Source of the DNA: Odiellus spinosus
Taxonomy: Eukaryota; Arthropoda; Arachnida; Opiliones; Phalangiidae
Length of the DNA stretch: 64,000 nt
NCBI GenBank assembly: GCA_963920705.1
Contig: OY987233.1
Span: 682,001-746,000, forward strand
Direction: 5' to 3'
Below, piece by piece: positions 37,971-52,501 of the stretch. The notes under the pieces were generated by a model, which saw only the letters and a list, made by a program, of their open reading frames with translations, searched no databases and was not told where the DNA came from. How positions within the stretch are numbered: position 1 is the stretch's first letter; each line of letters starts with the position of its first letter. A program made the position numbers and the translations under genes.

Positions 37971-40900
37971 GATTTATACTTCGGAAATTTGTGGATTTAT
38001 ACTTGGAAAATTTGTGGATTTATAATTGGGAAATTTGTGGATTTATACTTGGGAAATTTGTGGGTCTAGACTTGGGAAATTTGTGGGTCTACACTTGTGA
38101 AATTTGTGGTTCTACACTTGGGAAATTTGTGTATCTACACTTGGGAAATTTGTGGATTTATACTTGGGAAATTTTTGTATCTACACTTGGGAAATTTGTG
38201 AATTTATACTTGGGAAATTTGTGGATTTATACTTGGGAAATTTGTGGATTTATACTTGGGAAATTTGTGGATTTATACCTTGGAAATTTGTGGATTTATA
38301 CTTCGGAAATTTGTGGATTTATACTTGGGAAATTTGTGGATTTATACTTGGGAAATTTGTGGATTTATACTTCGGAAATTTATGGATTTATACTTGGGAA
38401 ATTTGTGGATTTATACTTGGGAAATTTGTGGATTTATACTTGGAAAATTTGTGGATTTATACTTAGGAAATTTGTGGATTTTCACTTGGCAAATTTGTAG
38501 ATTAATACTTGGGAAATTTGTGGATTTATACTTGGGAAATTTGTGGATTTATACTTGGGAAATTTGTGGATTTATACTTGGGAAATTTGTGGATTTATAC
38601 TTGGGAAATTTGTGGATTTATACTTGGGAAATTTGTGGATTTATACTTCGGAAATTTGTGGATTTATACTTGAAAAATTTGTGGATTTATAATTGGGAAA
38701 TTTGTGGATTTATACTTGGGAAATTTGTGGGTCTAGACTTGGGAAATTTGTGGGTCTAGACTTGGGACATTTGCTGATCTAGACTTGGGACATTTGTGGA
38801 TCTAGACTTGGGACATTTGTGGATTTATACTTGGGAAATTTGTGAATTTATACTTTTGAAATTTGTGGATTTATACTTGGGAAATTTGTGGATTTATACT
38901 TGGGAAATTTGTGGATTTATACTTGGGAAATTTGTGGATTTATACTTGGGAAATTTGTGGATTTATACTTAGGAAATTTGTGTATTTACACTTGACAAAT
39001 TTGTGGATCTACACTTTGCAAATTTGTGGATTTACACTTGGTAAATTTGTGGATCTACACTTGGCAAATTTGTGGATCTACATTTGGGAAATTTGTGGAT
39101 CTACACTTGGGAAATTTGTGGTTCTACACTTGGGAAATTTGTGTATCTACTCTTGGGAAATTTGTGGATTTATACTTTTGTAATTTATGGATTTATACTT
39201 GGGAAATTTGTGGATTTATATTTGGGAAATTTGTGGATTTATACTTGGGAAATTTGTGGATTTATACTTGGGAAATTTGTGGATTTATACTTCGGAAATT
39301 TGTGGATTTATACTTGGAAAATTTGTGGATTTATAATTGGGAAATTTGTGGATTTATACTTGGGAAATTTGTGGGTCTAGACTTGGGAAATTTGTGGGTC
39401 TACACTTGTGAAATTTGTGGTTCTACACTTGGGACATTTGTGTATCTACACTTGGGAAATTTGTGGATTTATACTTGGGAAATTTTTGTATCTACACTTG
39501 GGAAATTTGTGAATTTATACTTGGGAAATTTGTGGATTTATACTTGGGAAATTTGTGGATTTATACTTGGGAAATTTGTGGATTTATACCTTGGAAATTT
39601 GTGGATTTATACTTCGGAAATTTGTGGATTTATACTTGGGAAATTTGTGGATTTATACTTGGGAAATTTGTGGATTTATACTTCGGAAATTTATGGATTT
39701 ATACTTGGGAAATTTGTGGATTTATACTTGGGAAATTTGTGGATTTATACTTGGAAAATTTGTGGATTTATACTTAGGAAATTTGTGGATTTTCACTTGG
39801 CAAATTTGTAGATTTATACTTGGGAAATTTGTGGATTTATACTTGGGAAATTTGTGGATTTATACTTGGGAAATTTGTGGATTTATACTTGGGAAATTTG
39901 TGGATTTATACTTGGGAAATTTGTGGATTTATGCTTGGGAAATTTGTGGATTTATACTTCGGAAATTTGTGGATTTATACTTGGAAAATTTGTGGATTTA
40001 TAATTGGGAAATTTGTGGATTTATACTTGGGAAATTTGTGGGTCTAGACTTGGGAAATTTGTGGGTCTAGACTTGGGACATTTGCTGATCTAGACTTGGG
40101 ACATTTGTGGATCTAGACTAGGGACATTTGTGGATTTATACTTGGGAAATTTGTGAATTTATACTTTTGAAATTTGTGGATTTATACTTGGGAAATTTGT
40201 GGATTTATACTTGGGAAATTTGTGGATTTATACTTGGGAAATTTGTGGATTTATACTTGGGAAATTTGTGGATTTATACTTAGGAAATTTGTGTATTTAC
40301 ACTTGACAAATTTGTGGATCTAAACTTTGCAAATTTGTGGATTTACACTTGGTAAATTTGTGGATCTACACTTGGCAAATTTGTGGATCTACATTTGGGA
40401 AATTTGTGGATCTACACTTGGGAAATTTGTGGTTCTACACTTGGGAAATTTGTGTATCTACTCTTGGGAAATTTGTGGATTTATACTTTTGTAATTTATG
40501 GATTTATACTTGGGAAATTTGTGGATTTATATTTGGGAAATTTGTGGATTTATACTTGGGAAATTTGTGGATTTATACTTGGGAAATTTGTGGATTTATA
40601 CTTCGGAAATTTGTGGATTTATACTTGGAAAATTTGTGGATTTATAATTGGGAAATTTGTGGATTTATACTTGGGAAATTTGTGGGTCTAGACTTGGGAA
40701 ATTTGTGGGTCTACACTTGTGAAATTTGTGGTTCTACACTTGGGAAATTTGTGTATCTACACTTGGGAAATTTGTGGATTTATACTTGGGAAATTTTTGT
40801 ATCTACACTTGGGAAATTTGTGAATTTATACTTGGGAAATTTGTGGATTTATACTTGGGAAATTTGTGGATTTATACTTGGGAAATTTGTGGATTTATAC

Positions 40901-43049
40901 CTTGGAAATTTGTGGATTTATACTTCGGAAATTTGTGGATTTATACTTGGGAAATTTGTGGATTTATACTTGGGAAATTTGTGGATTTATACTTCGGAAA
41001 TTTATGGATTTATACTTGGGAAATTTGTGGATTTATACTTGGGAAATTTGTGGATTTATACTTGGAAAATTTGTGGATTTATACTTAGGAAATTTGTGGA
41101 TTTTCACTTGGCAAATTTGTAGATTTATACTTGGGAAATTTGTGGATTTATACTTGGGAAATTTGTGGATTTATACTTGGGAAATTTGTGGATTTATACT
41201 TGGGAAATTTGTGGATTTATACTTGGGAAATTTGTGGATTTATACTTGGGAAATTTGTGGATTTATACTTCGGAAATTTGTGGATTTATACTTGGAAAAT
41301 TTGTGGATTTATAATTGGGAAATTTGTGGATTTATACTTGGGAAATTTGTGGATTTATACTTGGGAAATTTGTGGGTCTAGACTTGGGACATTTGTGGAT
41401 CTAGACTTGGGACATTTGTGGATCTAGACTTGGGACATTTGTGGATTTATACTTGGGAAATTTGTGAATTTATACTTGGGAAATTTGTGGATTTATACTT
41501 GGGAAATTTGTGGATTTATGCTTGGGAAATTTGTGGATTTATACTTGGGAAATTTGTGGATTTATACTTGGGAAATTTGTGGATTTATACTTAGGAAATT
41601 TGTGGATTTACACTTGACAAATTTGTGGATCTACACTTTGCAAATTTGTGGATTTACACTTGGTAAATTTGTGGATCTACACTTGGCAAATTTGTGGATC
41701 TACATTTGGGAAATTTGTGGATCTACTCTTGGGAAATTTGTGGTTCTACACTTGGGAAATTTGTGTATCTACACTTGGGAAATTTGTGGATTTATACTTT
41801 TGTAATTTATGGATTTATACTTGGGAAATTTGTGGATTTATATTTGGGAAATTTGTGGATTTATACTTGGGAAATTTGTGGATTTATACTTCGGAAATTT
41901 GTGGATTTATACTTGGAAAATTTGTGGATTTATAATTGGGAAATTTGTGGATTTATACTTGGGAAATTTGTGGGTCTAGACTTGGGAAATTTGTGGGTCT
42001 ACACTTGTGAAATTTGTGGTTCTACACTTGGGAAATTTGTGTATCTACACATGGGAAATTTGTGTATCTACACTTGGGAAATTTGTGGATTTATACTTGG
42101 GAAATTTGTGGGTTTATACTTGGGAAATTTGTGGATTTATACTTGGGAAATTTGTGGATTTATACTTGGGAAATTTGTGGATTTATACTTGGGAAATTTG
42201 TGGATTTATACTTCGGAAATTTGTGGATTTATACTTGGGAAATTTGTGGATTTATACTTGGGAAATTTGTGGATTTATACTTGGGAAATTTGTGGATTTA
42301 TACTTCGGAAATTTATGGATTTATACTTGGGAAATTTGTGGATTTATACTTGGGAAATTTGTGGATTTATACTTTGGAAATTTGTGGATTTATACTTAGG
42401 AAATTTGTGGATTTTCACTTGGCAAATTTGTAGATTTATACTTGGGAAATTTGTGGATTTATACTTGGGAAATTTGTGGATTTATACTTGGGAAATTTGT
42501 GGATTTATACTTGGGAAATTTGTGGATTTATACTTGGGAAATTTGTGGATTTATAATTGGGAAATTTGTGGATTTATACTTGGGAAATTTGTGGGTCTAG
42601 ACTTGGGACATTTGTGGATTTATATTTGGGAAATTTGTGAATTTTTACTTGGAAATTTGTGGATTTATACTTGGGAAATTTGTGGATTTATACTTGGGAA
42701 ATTTGTGGATTTATACTTGGGAAATTTGTGGATTTATACTTGGGAAATTTGTGGATTTATACTTGGGAAATTTGTGGATTTATACTTGGGAAATTTGTGG
42801 ATTTATACTTCGGAAATTTATGGATTTATACTTGGGACATTTGTGGATCTAGACTTGGGACATTTGTGGATCTAGACTTGGGACATTTGTGGATTTATAC
42901 TTGGGAAATTTGTGAATTTATACTTGGGAAATTTGTGGATTTATACTTGGGAAATTTGTGGATTTATACTTGGGAAATTTGTGGATTTATACTTGGGAAA
43001 TTTGTGGATTTATACTTGGGAAATTTGTGGATTTATACTTAGGAAATTT

Positions 43050-44107
43050 GTGGATTTACACTTGACAAATTTGTGGATCTACACTTTGCAAATTTGTGGA
43101 TCTACACTTGGTAAATTTGTGGATCTACACTTGGCAAATTTGTGGATCTACATTTGGGAAATTTGTGGATCTACACTTGGGAAATTTGTGGTTCTACACT
43201 TGGGAAATTTGTGTATCTACTCTTGGGAAATTTGTGGATTTATACTTTTGTAATTTATGGATTTATACTTGGGAAATTTGTGGATTTATATTTGGGAAAT
43301 TTGTGGATTTATACTTGGGAAATTTGTGGATTTATATTTGGGAAATTTGTGGATTTATACTTGGAAAATTTGTGGATTTATAATTGGGAAATTTGTGGAT
43401 TTATACTTGGGAAATTTGTGGGTCTAGACTTGGGAAATTTGTGGGTCTACACTTGTGAAATTTGTGGTTCTACACTTGGGAAATTTGTGTATCTACACTT
43501 GGGAAATTTGTGGATTTATACTTGGGAAATTTGTGGATTTATACTTGGGAAATTTGTGGATTTATACTTAGGAAATTTGTGGATTTACACTTGACAAATT
43601 TGTGGATCTACACTTTGCAAATTTGTGGATCTACACTTGGTAAATTTGTGGATCTACACTTGGCAAATTTGTGGATCTACATTTGGGAAATTTGTGGATC
43701 TACACTTGGGAAATTTGTGGTTCTACACTTGGGAAATTTGTGTATCTACTCTTGGGAAATTTGTGGATTTATACTTTTGTAATTTATGGATTTATACTTG
43801 GGAAATTTGTGGATTTATATTTGGGAAATTTGTGGATTTATACTTGGGAAATTTGTGGATTTATATTTGGGAAATTTGTGGATTTATACTTCGGAAATTT
43901 GTGGATTTATACTTGGAAAATTTGTGGATTTATAATTGGGAAATTTGTGGATTTATACTTGGGAAATTTGTGGGTCTAGACTTGGGAAATTTGTGGGTCT
44001 ACACTTGTGAAATTTGTGGTTCTACACTTGGGAAATTTGTGTATCTACACTTGGGAAATTTGTGGATTTATACTTGGGAAATTTGTGGATTTATACTTGG
44101 GAAATTT
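43050..44107 (+). repeat. 529-bp tandem duplication
   Basis: Two copies of 23 monomers at an offset of 529 bp, for example the TTTTGTAATTTATGG monomer at about 43245 and 43774. Copy 2 keeps a TTCGG monomer near 43889 that copy 1 lacks, so the copies differ by a single monomer at that point. Confidence 0.78.
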
Positions 44108-45190
44108 GTGGATTTATACTTGGGAAATTTGTGGATTTATACTTGGGAAATTTGTGGATTTATACTTGGGAAATTTGTGGATTTATACTTCGGAAATTTG
44201 TGGATTTATACTTGGGAAATTTGTGGATTTATACTTGGGAAATTTGTGGATTTATACTTCGGAAATTTATGGATTTATACTTGGGAAATTTGTGGATTTA
44301 TACTTGGGAAATTTGTGGATTTATACTTGGGAAATTTGTGGATTTATACTTAGGAAATTTGAGGATTTTCACTTGGCAAATTTGTAGATTTATACTTGGG
44401 AAATTTGTGGATTTATACTTGGGAAATTTGTAGATTTATACTTGGGAAATTTGTGGATTTATACTTGGGAAATTTGTGGATTTATACTTGGGAAATTTGT
44501 GGATTTATACTTCGGAAATTTGTGGATTTATACTTGGAAAATTTGTGGATTTATAATTGGGAAATTTGTGGATTTATACTTGGGAAATTTGTGGGTCTAG
44601 ACTTGGGAAATTTGTGGGTCTAGACTTGGGAAATTTGTGGATTTATACTTGGGAAATTTGTGGGTTTATACTTGGGAAATTTGTGGATTTATACTTGGGA
44701 AATTTGTGGATTTATACTTGGGAAATTTGTGGATTTATACTTGGGAAATTTGTGGATTTATACTTCGGAAATTTGTGGATTTATACTTGGGAAATTTGTG
44801 GATTTATACTTGGGAAATTTGTGGATTTATACTTGGGAAATTTGTGGATTTATTCTTCGGAAATTTTTGGATTTATACTTGGGAAATTTGTGGATTTATA
44901 CTTGGGAAATTTGTGGATTTATACTTTGGAAATTTGTGGATTTATACTTAGGAAATTTGTGGATTTTCACTTGGCAAATTTGTAGATTTATACTTGGGAA
45001 ATTTGTGGATTTATACTTGGTAAATTTGTGGATTTATACTTGGGAAATTTGTGGATTTATACTTGGGAAATTTGTGGATTTATACTTGGGAAATTTGTGG
45101 ATTTATACTTCGGAAATTTGTGGATTTATACTTGGAAGATTTGTGGATTTATAATTGGGAAATTTGTGGATTTATACTTGGGAAATTTGT

Positions 45191-47854
45191 GGGTCTAGGC
45201 TTGGGACATTTGTGGATTTATATTTGGGAAATTTGTGAATTTTTACTTGGAAATTTGTGGATTTATACTTGGGAAATTTGTGGATTTATACTTGGGAAAT
45301 TTGTGGATTTATGCTTGGGAAATTTGTGGATTTATACTTGGGAAATTTGTGGATTTATACTTGGGAAATTTGTGGATTTATACTTGGGAAATTTGTGGAT
45401 TTATACTTCGGAAATTTTTGGATTTATACTTGGGACATTTGTGGATCTAGACTTGGGACATTTGTGGATCTAGACTTGGGACATTTGTGGATTTATACTT
45501 GGGAAATTTGTGAATTTATACTTGGGAAATTTGTGGATTTATACTTGGGAAATTTGTGGATTTATACTTGGGAAATTTGTGGATTTATACTTGGGAAATT
45601 TGTGGATTATACTTGGGAAATTTGTGGATTTATACTTAGGAAATTTGTGGATTTACACTTGACAAATTTGTGGATCTACACTTTGCAAATTTGTGGATCT
45701 ACACTTGGTAAATTTGTGGATCTACACTTGGCAAATTTGTGGATCTACATTTGGGAAATTTGTGGATCTACACTTGGGAAATTTGTGGTTCTACACTTGG
45801 GAAATTTGTTTATCTACTCTTGGGAAATTTGTGGATTTATACTTTTGTAATTTATGGATTTATACTTGGGAAATTTGTGGATTTATATTTGGGACATTTG
45901 TGGATTTATACTTGGGAAATTTGTGGATTTATACTTGGGAAATTTGTGGATTTATACTTCGGAAATTTGTGGATTTATACTTGGAAAATTTGTGGATTTA
46001 TAATTGGGAAATTTGTGGATTTATACTTGGGAAATTTGTGGGTCTAGACCTGGGAAATTTGTGGGTCTACACTTGTGAAATTTGTGGTTCTACACTTGGG
46101 AAATTTGTGTATCTACACTTGGGAAATTTGTGGATTTATACTTGGGAAATTTGTGGATTTATACTTGGGAAATTTGTGGATTTATACTTGGGAAATTTGT
46201 GGATTTATACTTGGGAAATTTGTGGATTTATACTTGGGAAATTTGTGGATTTATACTTCGGAAATTTGTGGATATATACTTGGGAAATTTGTGGATTTAT
46301 ACTTGGGAAATTTGTGGATTTATACTTCGGAAATTTATGGATTTATACTTGGGAAATTTGTGGATTTATACTTGGGAAATTTGTGGATTTATACTTGGGA
46401 AATTTGTGGATTTATACTTAGGAAATTTAAGGATTTTCACTTGGCAAATTTGTAGATTTATACTTGGGAAATTTGTGGATTTATACTTGGGAAATTTGTG
46501 GATTTATACTTGGGAAATTTGTGGGTCTAGGCTTGGGACATTTGTGGATTTATATTTGGGAAATTTGTGAATTTTTACTTGGAAATTTGTGGATTTATAC
46601 TTGGGAAATTTGTGGATTTATACTTGGGAAATTTGTGGATTTATGCTTGGGAAATTTGTGGATTTATACTTGGGAAATTTGTGGATTTATACTTGGGAAA
46701 TTTGTGGATTTATACTTGGGAAATTTGTGGATTTATACTTCGGAAATTTTTGGATTTATACTTGGGACATTTGTGGATCTAGACTTGGGACATTTGTGGA
46801 TCTAGACTTGGGACATTTGTGGATTTATACTTGGGAAATTTGTGAATTTATACTTGGGAAATTTGTGGATTTATACTTGGGAAATTTGTGGATTTATACT
46901 TGGGAAATTTGTGGATTTATACTTGGGAAATTTGTGGATTATACTTGGGAAATTTGTGGATTTATACTTAGGAAATTTGTGGATTTACACTTGACAAATT
47001 TGTGGATCTACACTTTGCAAATTTGTGGATCTACACTTGGTAAATTTGTGGATCTACACTTGGCAAATTTGTGGATCTACATTTGGGAAATTTGTGGATC
47101 TACACTTGGGAAATTTGTGGTTCTACACTTGGGAAATTTGTTTATCTACTCTTGGGAAATTTGTGGATTTATACTTTTGTAATTTATGGATTTATACTTG
47201 GGAAATTTGTGGATTTATATTTGGGACATTTGTGGATTTATACTTGGGAAATTTGTGGATTTATACTTGGGAAATTTGTGGATTTATACTTCGGAAATTT
47301 GTGGATTTATACTTGGAAAATTTGTGGATTTATAATTGGGAAATTTGTGGATTTATACTTGGGAAATTTGTGGGTCTAGACCTGGGAAATTTGTGGGTCT
47401 ACACTTGTGAAATTTGTGGTTCTACACTTGGGAAATTTGTGTATCTACACTTGGGAAATTTGTGGATTTATACTTGGGAAATTTGTGGATTTATACTTGG
47501 GAAATTTGTGGATTTATACTTGGGAAATTTGTGGATTTATACTTGGGAAATTTGTGGATTTATACTTGGGAAATTTGTGGATTTATACTTCGGAAATTTG
47601 TGGATATATACTTGGGAAATTTGTGGATTTATACTTGGGAAATTTGTGGATTTATACTTCGGAAATTTATGGATTTATACTTGGGAAATTTGTGGATTTA
47701 TACTTGGGAAATTTGTGGATTTATACTTGGGAAATTTGTGGATTTATACTTAGGAAATTTAAGGATTTTCACTTGGCAAATTTGTAGATTTATACTTGGG
47801 AAATTTGTGGATTTATACTTGGGAAATTTGTGGATTTATTCTTGGGAAATTTGT
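45191..47854 (+). repeat. 1332-bp tandem duplication
   Basis: Copies at 45191-46522 and 46523-47854, each beginning GGGTCTAGGCTTGGGAC. 1332 is 58 x 23 minus 2, and each copy has two 22-bp monomers: TTTTTACTTGGAAATTTG (near 45241 and 46573) and GTGGATTATACTTGGG (near 45602 and 46934). Both also carry GTCTAGACCTGGG. Copy 2 drifts away in its last monomers, so the right edge is approximate. Confidence 0.85.
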
Positions 47855-48243
47855 GGATTTATACTTGGGAAATTTGTGGATTTATACTTGGGAAATTTGT
47901 GGATTTATACTTCGGAAATTTGTGGATTTATACTTGGAAAATTTGTGGATTTATAATTGGGAAATTTGTGGATTTATACTTGGGAAATTTGTGGGTCTAG
48001 ACTTGGGAAATTTGTGGGTCTAGACTTGGGACATTTGTGGATCTAGACTTGGGACATTTGTGGATCTAGACTTGGGACTTTTGTGGATTTATACTTGGGA
48101 AATTTGTGAATTTATACTTGGGAAATTTGTGGATTTATACTTGGGAAATTTGTGGATTTATACTTGGGAAATTTGTGGATTTATACTTGGGAAATTTGTG
48201 GATTTATACTTAGGAAATTTGTTTATTTATACTTAGGAAATTT

Positions 48244-50980
48244 GTGGATTTACACTTGACAAATTTGTGGATCTACACTTTGCAAATTTGTGGATTTACA
48301 CTTGGTAAATTTGTGGATCTACACTTGGCAAATTTGTGGATCTACATTTGGGAAATTTGTGGATTTACACTTGGGAAATTTGTGGTTCTACACTTGGGAA
48401 ATTTGTGTATCTACACTTGGGAAATTTGTGGATTTATACTTTTGTAATTTATGGATTTATACTTGGGAAATTTGTGGATTTATATTTGGGAAATTTGTGG
48501 ATTTATACTTGGGAAATTTGTGGATTTACACTTGACAAATTTGTGGATCTACACTTTGCAAATTTGTGGATCTACACTTGGTAAATTTGTGGATCTACAC
48601 TTGGCAAATTTGTGGATCTACATTTGGGAAATTTGTGGTTCTACACTTGGGAAATTTGTGTATCTACACTTGGGAAATTTGTGGATTTATACTTGGGAAA
48701 TTTGTGGATTTATACTTGGGAAATTTGTGGATTTATACTTGGGAAATTTGTGGATTTATACTTGGGAAATTTGTGGATTTATACTTGGGAAATTTGTGGA
48801 TTTATACTTCGGAAATTTGTGGATATATACTTGGGAAATTTGTGGATTTATACTTGGGAAATTTGTGGATTTATACTTCGGAAATTTATGGATTTATACT
48901 TGGGAAATTTGTGGATTTATACTTGGGAAATTTGTGGATTTATACTTGGGAAATTTGTGGATTTATACTTAGGAAATTTAAGGATTTTCACTTGGCAAAT
49001 TTGTAGATTTATACTTGGGAAATTTGTGGATTTATACTTGGGAAATTTGTGGATTTATTCTTGGGAAATTTGTGGATTTATACTTGGGAAATTTGTGGAT
49101 TTATACTTGGGAAATTTGTGGATTTATACTTCGGAAATTTGTGGATTTATACTTGGAAAATTTGTGGATTTATAATTGGGAAATTTGTGGATTTATACTT
49201 GGGAAATTTGTGGGTCTAGACTTAGGACATTTGTGGATCTAGACTTGGGACATTTGTGGATCTAGACTTGGGACATTTGTGGATTTATACTTGGGAAATT
49301 TGTGAATTTATACTTGGGAAATTTGTGGATTTATACTTGGGAAATTTGTGGATTTATACTTGGGAAATTTGTGGATTTATACTTGGGAAATTTGTGGATT
49401 TATACTTAGGAAATTTGTTTATTTATACTTAGGAAATTTGTGGATTTACACTTGACAAATTTGTGGATCTACACTTTGCAAATTTGTGGATTTACACTTG
49501 GTAAATTTGTGGATCTACGCTTGGCAAATTTGTGGATCTACATTTGGGAAATTTGTGGATTTACACTTGGGAAATTTGTGGTTCTACACTTGGGAAATTT
49601 GTGTATCTACACTTGGGAAATTTGTGGATTTATACTTTTGTAATTTATGGATTTATACTTGGGAAATTTGTGGATTTATATTTGGGAAATTTGTGGATTT
49701 ATACTTGGGAAATTTGTGGATTTACACTTGACAAATTTGTGGATCTACACTTTGCAAATTTGTGGATCTACACTTGGTAAATTTGTGGATCTACACTTGG
49801 CAAATTTGTGGATCTACATTTGGGAAATTTGTGGTTCTACACTTGGGAAATTTGTGTATCTACACTTGGGAAATTTGTGGATTTATACTTGGGAAATTTG
49901 TGGATTTATACTTGGGAAATTTGTGGATTTATACTTGGGAAATTTGTGGATTTATACTTGGGAAATTTGTGGATTTATACTTGGGAAATTTGTGGATTTA
50001 TACTTCGGAAATTTGTGGATATATACTTGGGAAATTTGTGGATTTATACTTGGGAAATTTGTGGATTTATACTTCGGAAATTTATGGATTTATACTTGCG
50101 AAATTTGTGGATTTATACTTGGGAAATTTGTGGATTTATACTTGGGAAATTTGTGGATTTATACTTAGGAAATTTAAGGATTTTCACTTGGCAAATTTGT
50201 AGATTTATACTTGGGAAATTTGTGGATTTATACTTGGGAAATTTGTGGATTTATTCTTGGGAAATTTGTGGATTTATACTTGGGAAATTTGTGGATTTAT
50301 ACTTGGGAAATTTGTGGATTTATACTTCGGAAATTTGTGGATTTATACTTGGAAAATTTGTGGATTTATAATTGGGAAATTTGTGGATTTATACTTGGGA
50401 AATTTGTGGGTCTAGACTTGGGAAATTTGTGGGTCTAGACTTGGGACATTTGTGGATCTAGACTTGGGACATTTGTGGATCTAGACTTGGGACATTTGTG
50501 GATTTATACTTGGGAAATTTGTGAATTTATACTTGGGAAATTTGTGGATTTATACTTGGGAAATTTGTGGATTTATACTTGGGAAATTTGTGGATTTATA
50601 CTTGGGAAATTTGTGGATTTATACTTAGGAAATTTGTTTATTTATACTTAGGAAATTTGTGGATTTACACTTGACAAATTTGTGGATCTACACTTTGCAA
50701 ATTTGTGGATTTACACTTGGTAAATTTGTGGATCTACACTTGGCAAATTTGTGGATCTACATTTGGGAAATTTGTGGATTTACACTTGGGAAATTTGTGG
50801 TTCTACACTTGGGAAATTTGTGTATCTACACTTGGGAAATTTGTGGATTTATACTTTTGTAATTTATGGATTTATACTTGGGAAATTTGTGGATTTATAT
50901 TTGGGAAATTTGTGGATTTATACTTGGGAAATTTGTGGATTTACACTTGACAAATTTGTGGATCTACACTTTGCAAATTT
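48244..50980 (+). repeat. 1196/1219-bp higher-order repeat
   Basis: Successive units from the TTTACACTTGACAAATTTG monomer at about 48248, 49444 and 50663, offset by 1196 bp (52 monomers) and then 1219 bp (53 monomers). The extra monomer is a second GGGTCTAGAC near 50406; the middle unit has only one, with GACTTAGGAC near 49220. The third unit is followed by a different block from about 50981. Confidence 0.82.
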
Positions 50981-52501
50981 GTGGATCTACACTTGGTAAA
51001 TTTGTGGATCTACACTTGGCAAATTTGTGGATCTACATTTGGGAAATTTGTGGATCTACACTTGGGAAATTTGTGGTTCTACACTTGGGAAATTTGTGTA
51101 TCTACTCTTGGGAAATTTGTGGATTTATACTTTTGTAATTTATGGATTTATACTTGGGAAATTTGTGGATTTATATTTGGGACATTTGTGGATTTATACT
51201 TGGGAAATTTGTGGATTTATACTTGGGAAATTTGTGGATTTATACTTCGGAAATTTGTGGATTTATACTTGGAAAATTTGTGGATTTATAATTGGGAAAT
51301 TTGTGGATTTATACTTGGGAAATTTGTGGGTCTAGACCTGGGGAATTTGTGGGTCTACACTTGTGAAATTTGTGGTTCTACACTTGGGAAATTTGTGTAT
51401 CTACACTTGGGAAATTTGTGGATTTATACTTGGGAAATTTGTGGATTTATACTTGGGAAATTTGTGGATTTATACTTGGGAAATTTGTGGATTTATACTT
51501 GGGAAATTTGTGGATTTATACTTGGGAAATTTGTGGATTTATACTTCGGAAATTTGTGGATTTATACTTGGGAAATTTGTGGATTTATACTTGGGAAATT
51601 TGTGGATTTATACTTCGGAAATTTATGGATTGATACTTGGGAAATTTGTGGATTTATACTTGGGAAATTTGTGGATTTATGCTTGGGAAATTTGTGGATT
51701 TATACTTAGGAAATTTAAGGATTTTCACTTGGCAAATTTGTAGATTTATACTTGGGAAATTTGTGGATTTATACTTGGGAAATTTGTGGATTTATACTTG
51801 GGAAATTTGTGGATTTATACTTGGGAAATTTGTGGATTTATACTTGGGAAATTTGTGGATTTATACTTGGGAAATTTGTGGATTTATACTTCGGAAATTT
51901 GTGGATTTATACTTGGAAAATTTGTGGATTTATAATTGGGAAATTTGTGGATTTATACTTGGGAAATTTGTGGGTCTAGACTTGGGAAATTTGTGGGTCT
52001 AGACTTGGGACATTTGTGGATCTAGACTTGGGACATTTGTGGATCTAGACTTGGGACATTTGTGGATTTATACTTGGGAAATTTGTGAATTTATACTTGG
52101 GAAATTTGTGGATTTATACTTGGGAAATTTGTGGATTTATACTTGGGAAATTTGTGGATTTATACTTGGGAAATTTGTGGATTTATACTTAGGAAATTTG
52201 TTTATTTATACTTAGGAAATTTGTGGATTTACACTTGACAAATTTGTGGATCTACACTTGGGAAATTTGTGTATCTACACTTGGGAAATTTGTGGATTTA
52301 TACTTTTGTAATTTATGGATTTATACTTGGGAAATTTGTGGATTTATATTTGGGAAATTTGTGGATTTATACTTGGGAAATTTGTGGATTTATACTTCGG
52401 AAATTTGTGGATTTATACTTGGAAAATTTGTGGATTTATAATTGGGAAATTTGTGGATTTATACTTGGGAAATTTGTGGGTCTAGACTTGGGAAATTTGT
52501 G

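Larger units (their letters stand above)
30748..41465 (+). repeat. 1311-bp (57-monomer) higher-order repeat domain
   Basis: Eight successive units, measured from the marker GAATTTATACTTTTG, start at 30748, 31921, 33232, 34543, 36245, 37510, 38844 and 40155; the matching point after the last is 41466. Lengths are 1173, 1311, 1311, 1702, 1265, 1334, 1311 and 1311 bp: 51, 57, 57, 74, 55, 58, 57 and 57 monomers, each an exact multiple of 23. Within a unit the variant order is fixed: the A run; TATTTACACTTGAC; the B run; the TTTTGTAATTTATGG monomer; TTCGG, TTGGAAAA and TATAATTGGG; the C monomers; a second A run with TTATGG and TTTTCACTTGGC; then three C monomers. Confidence 0.9.
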
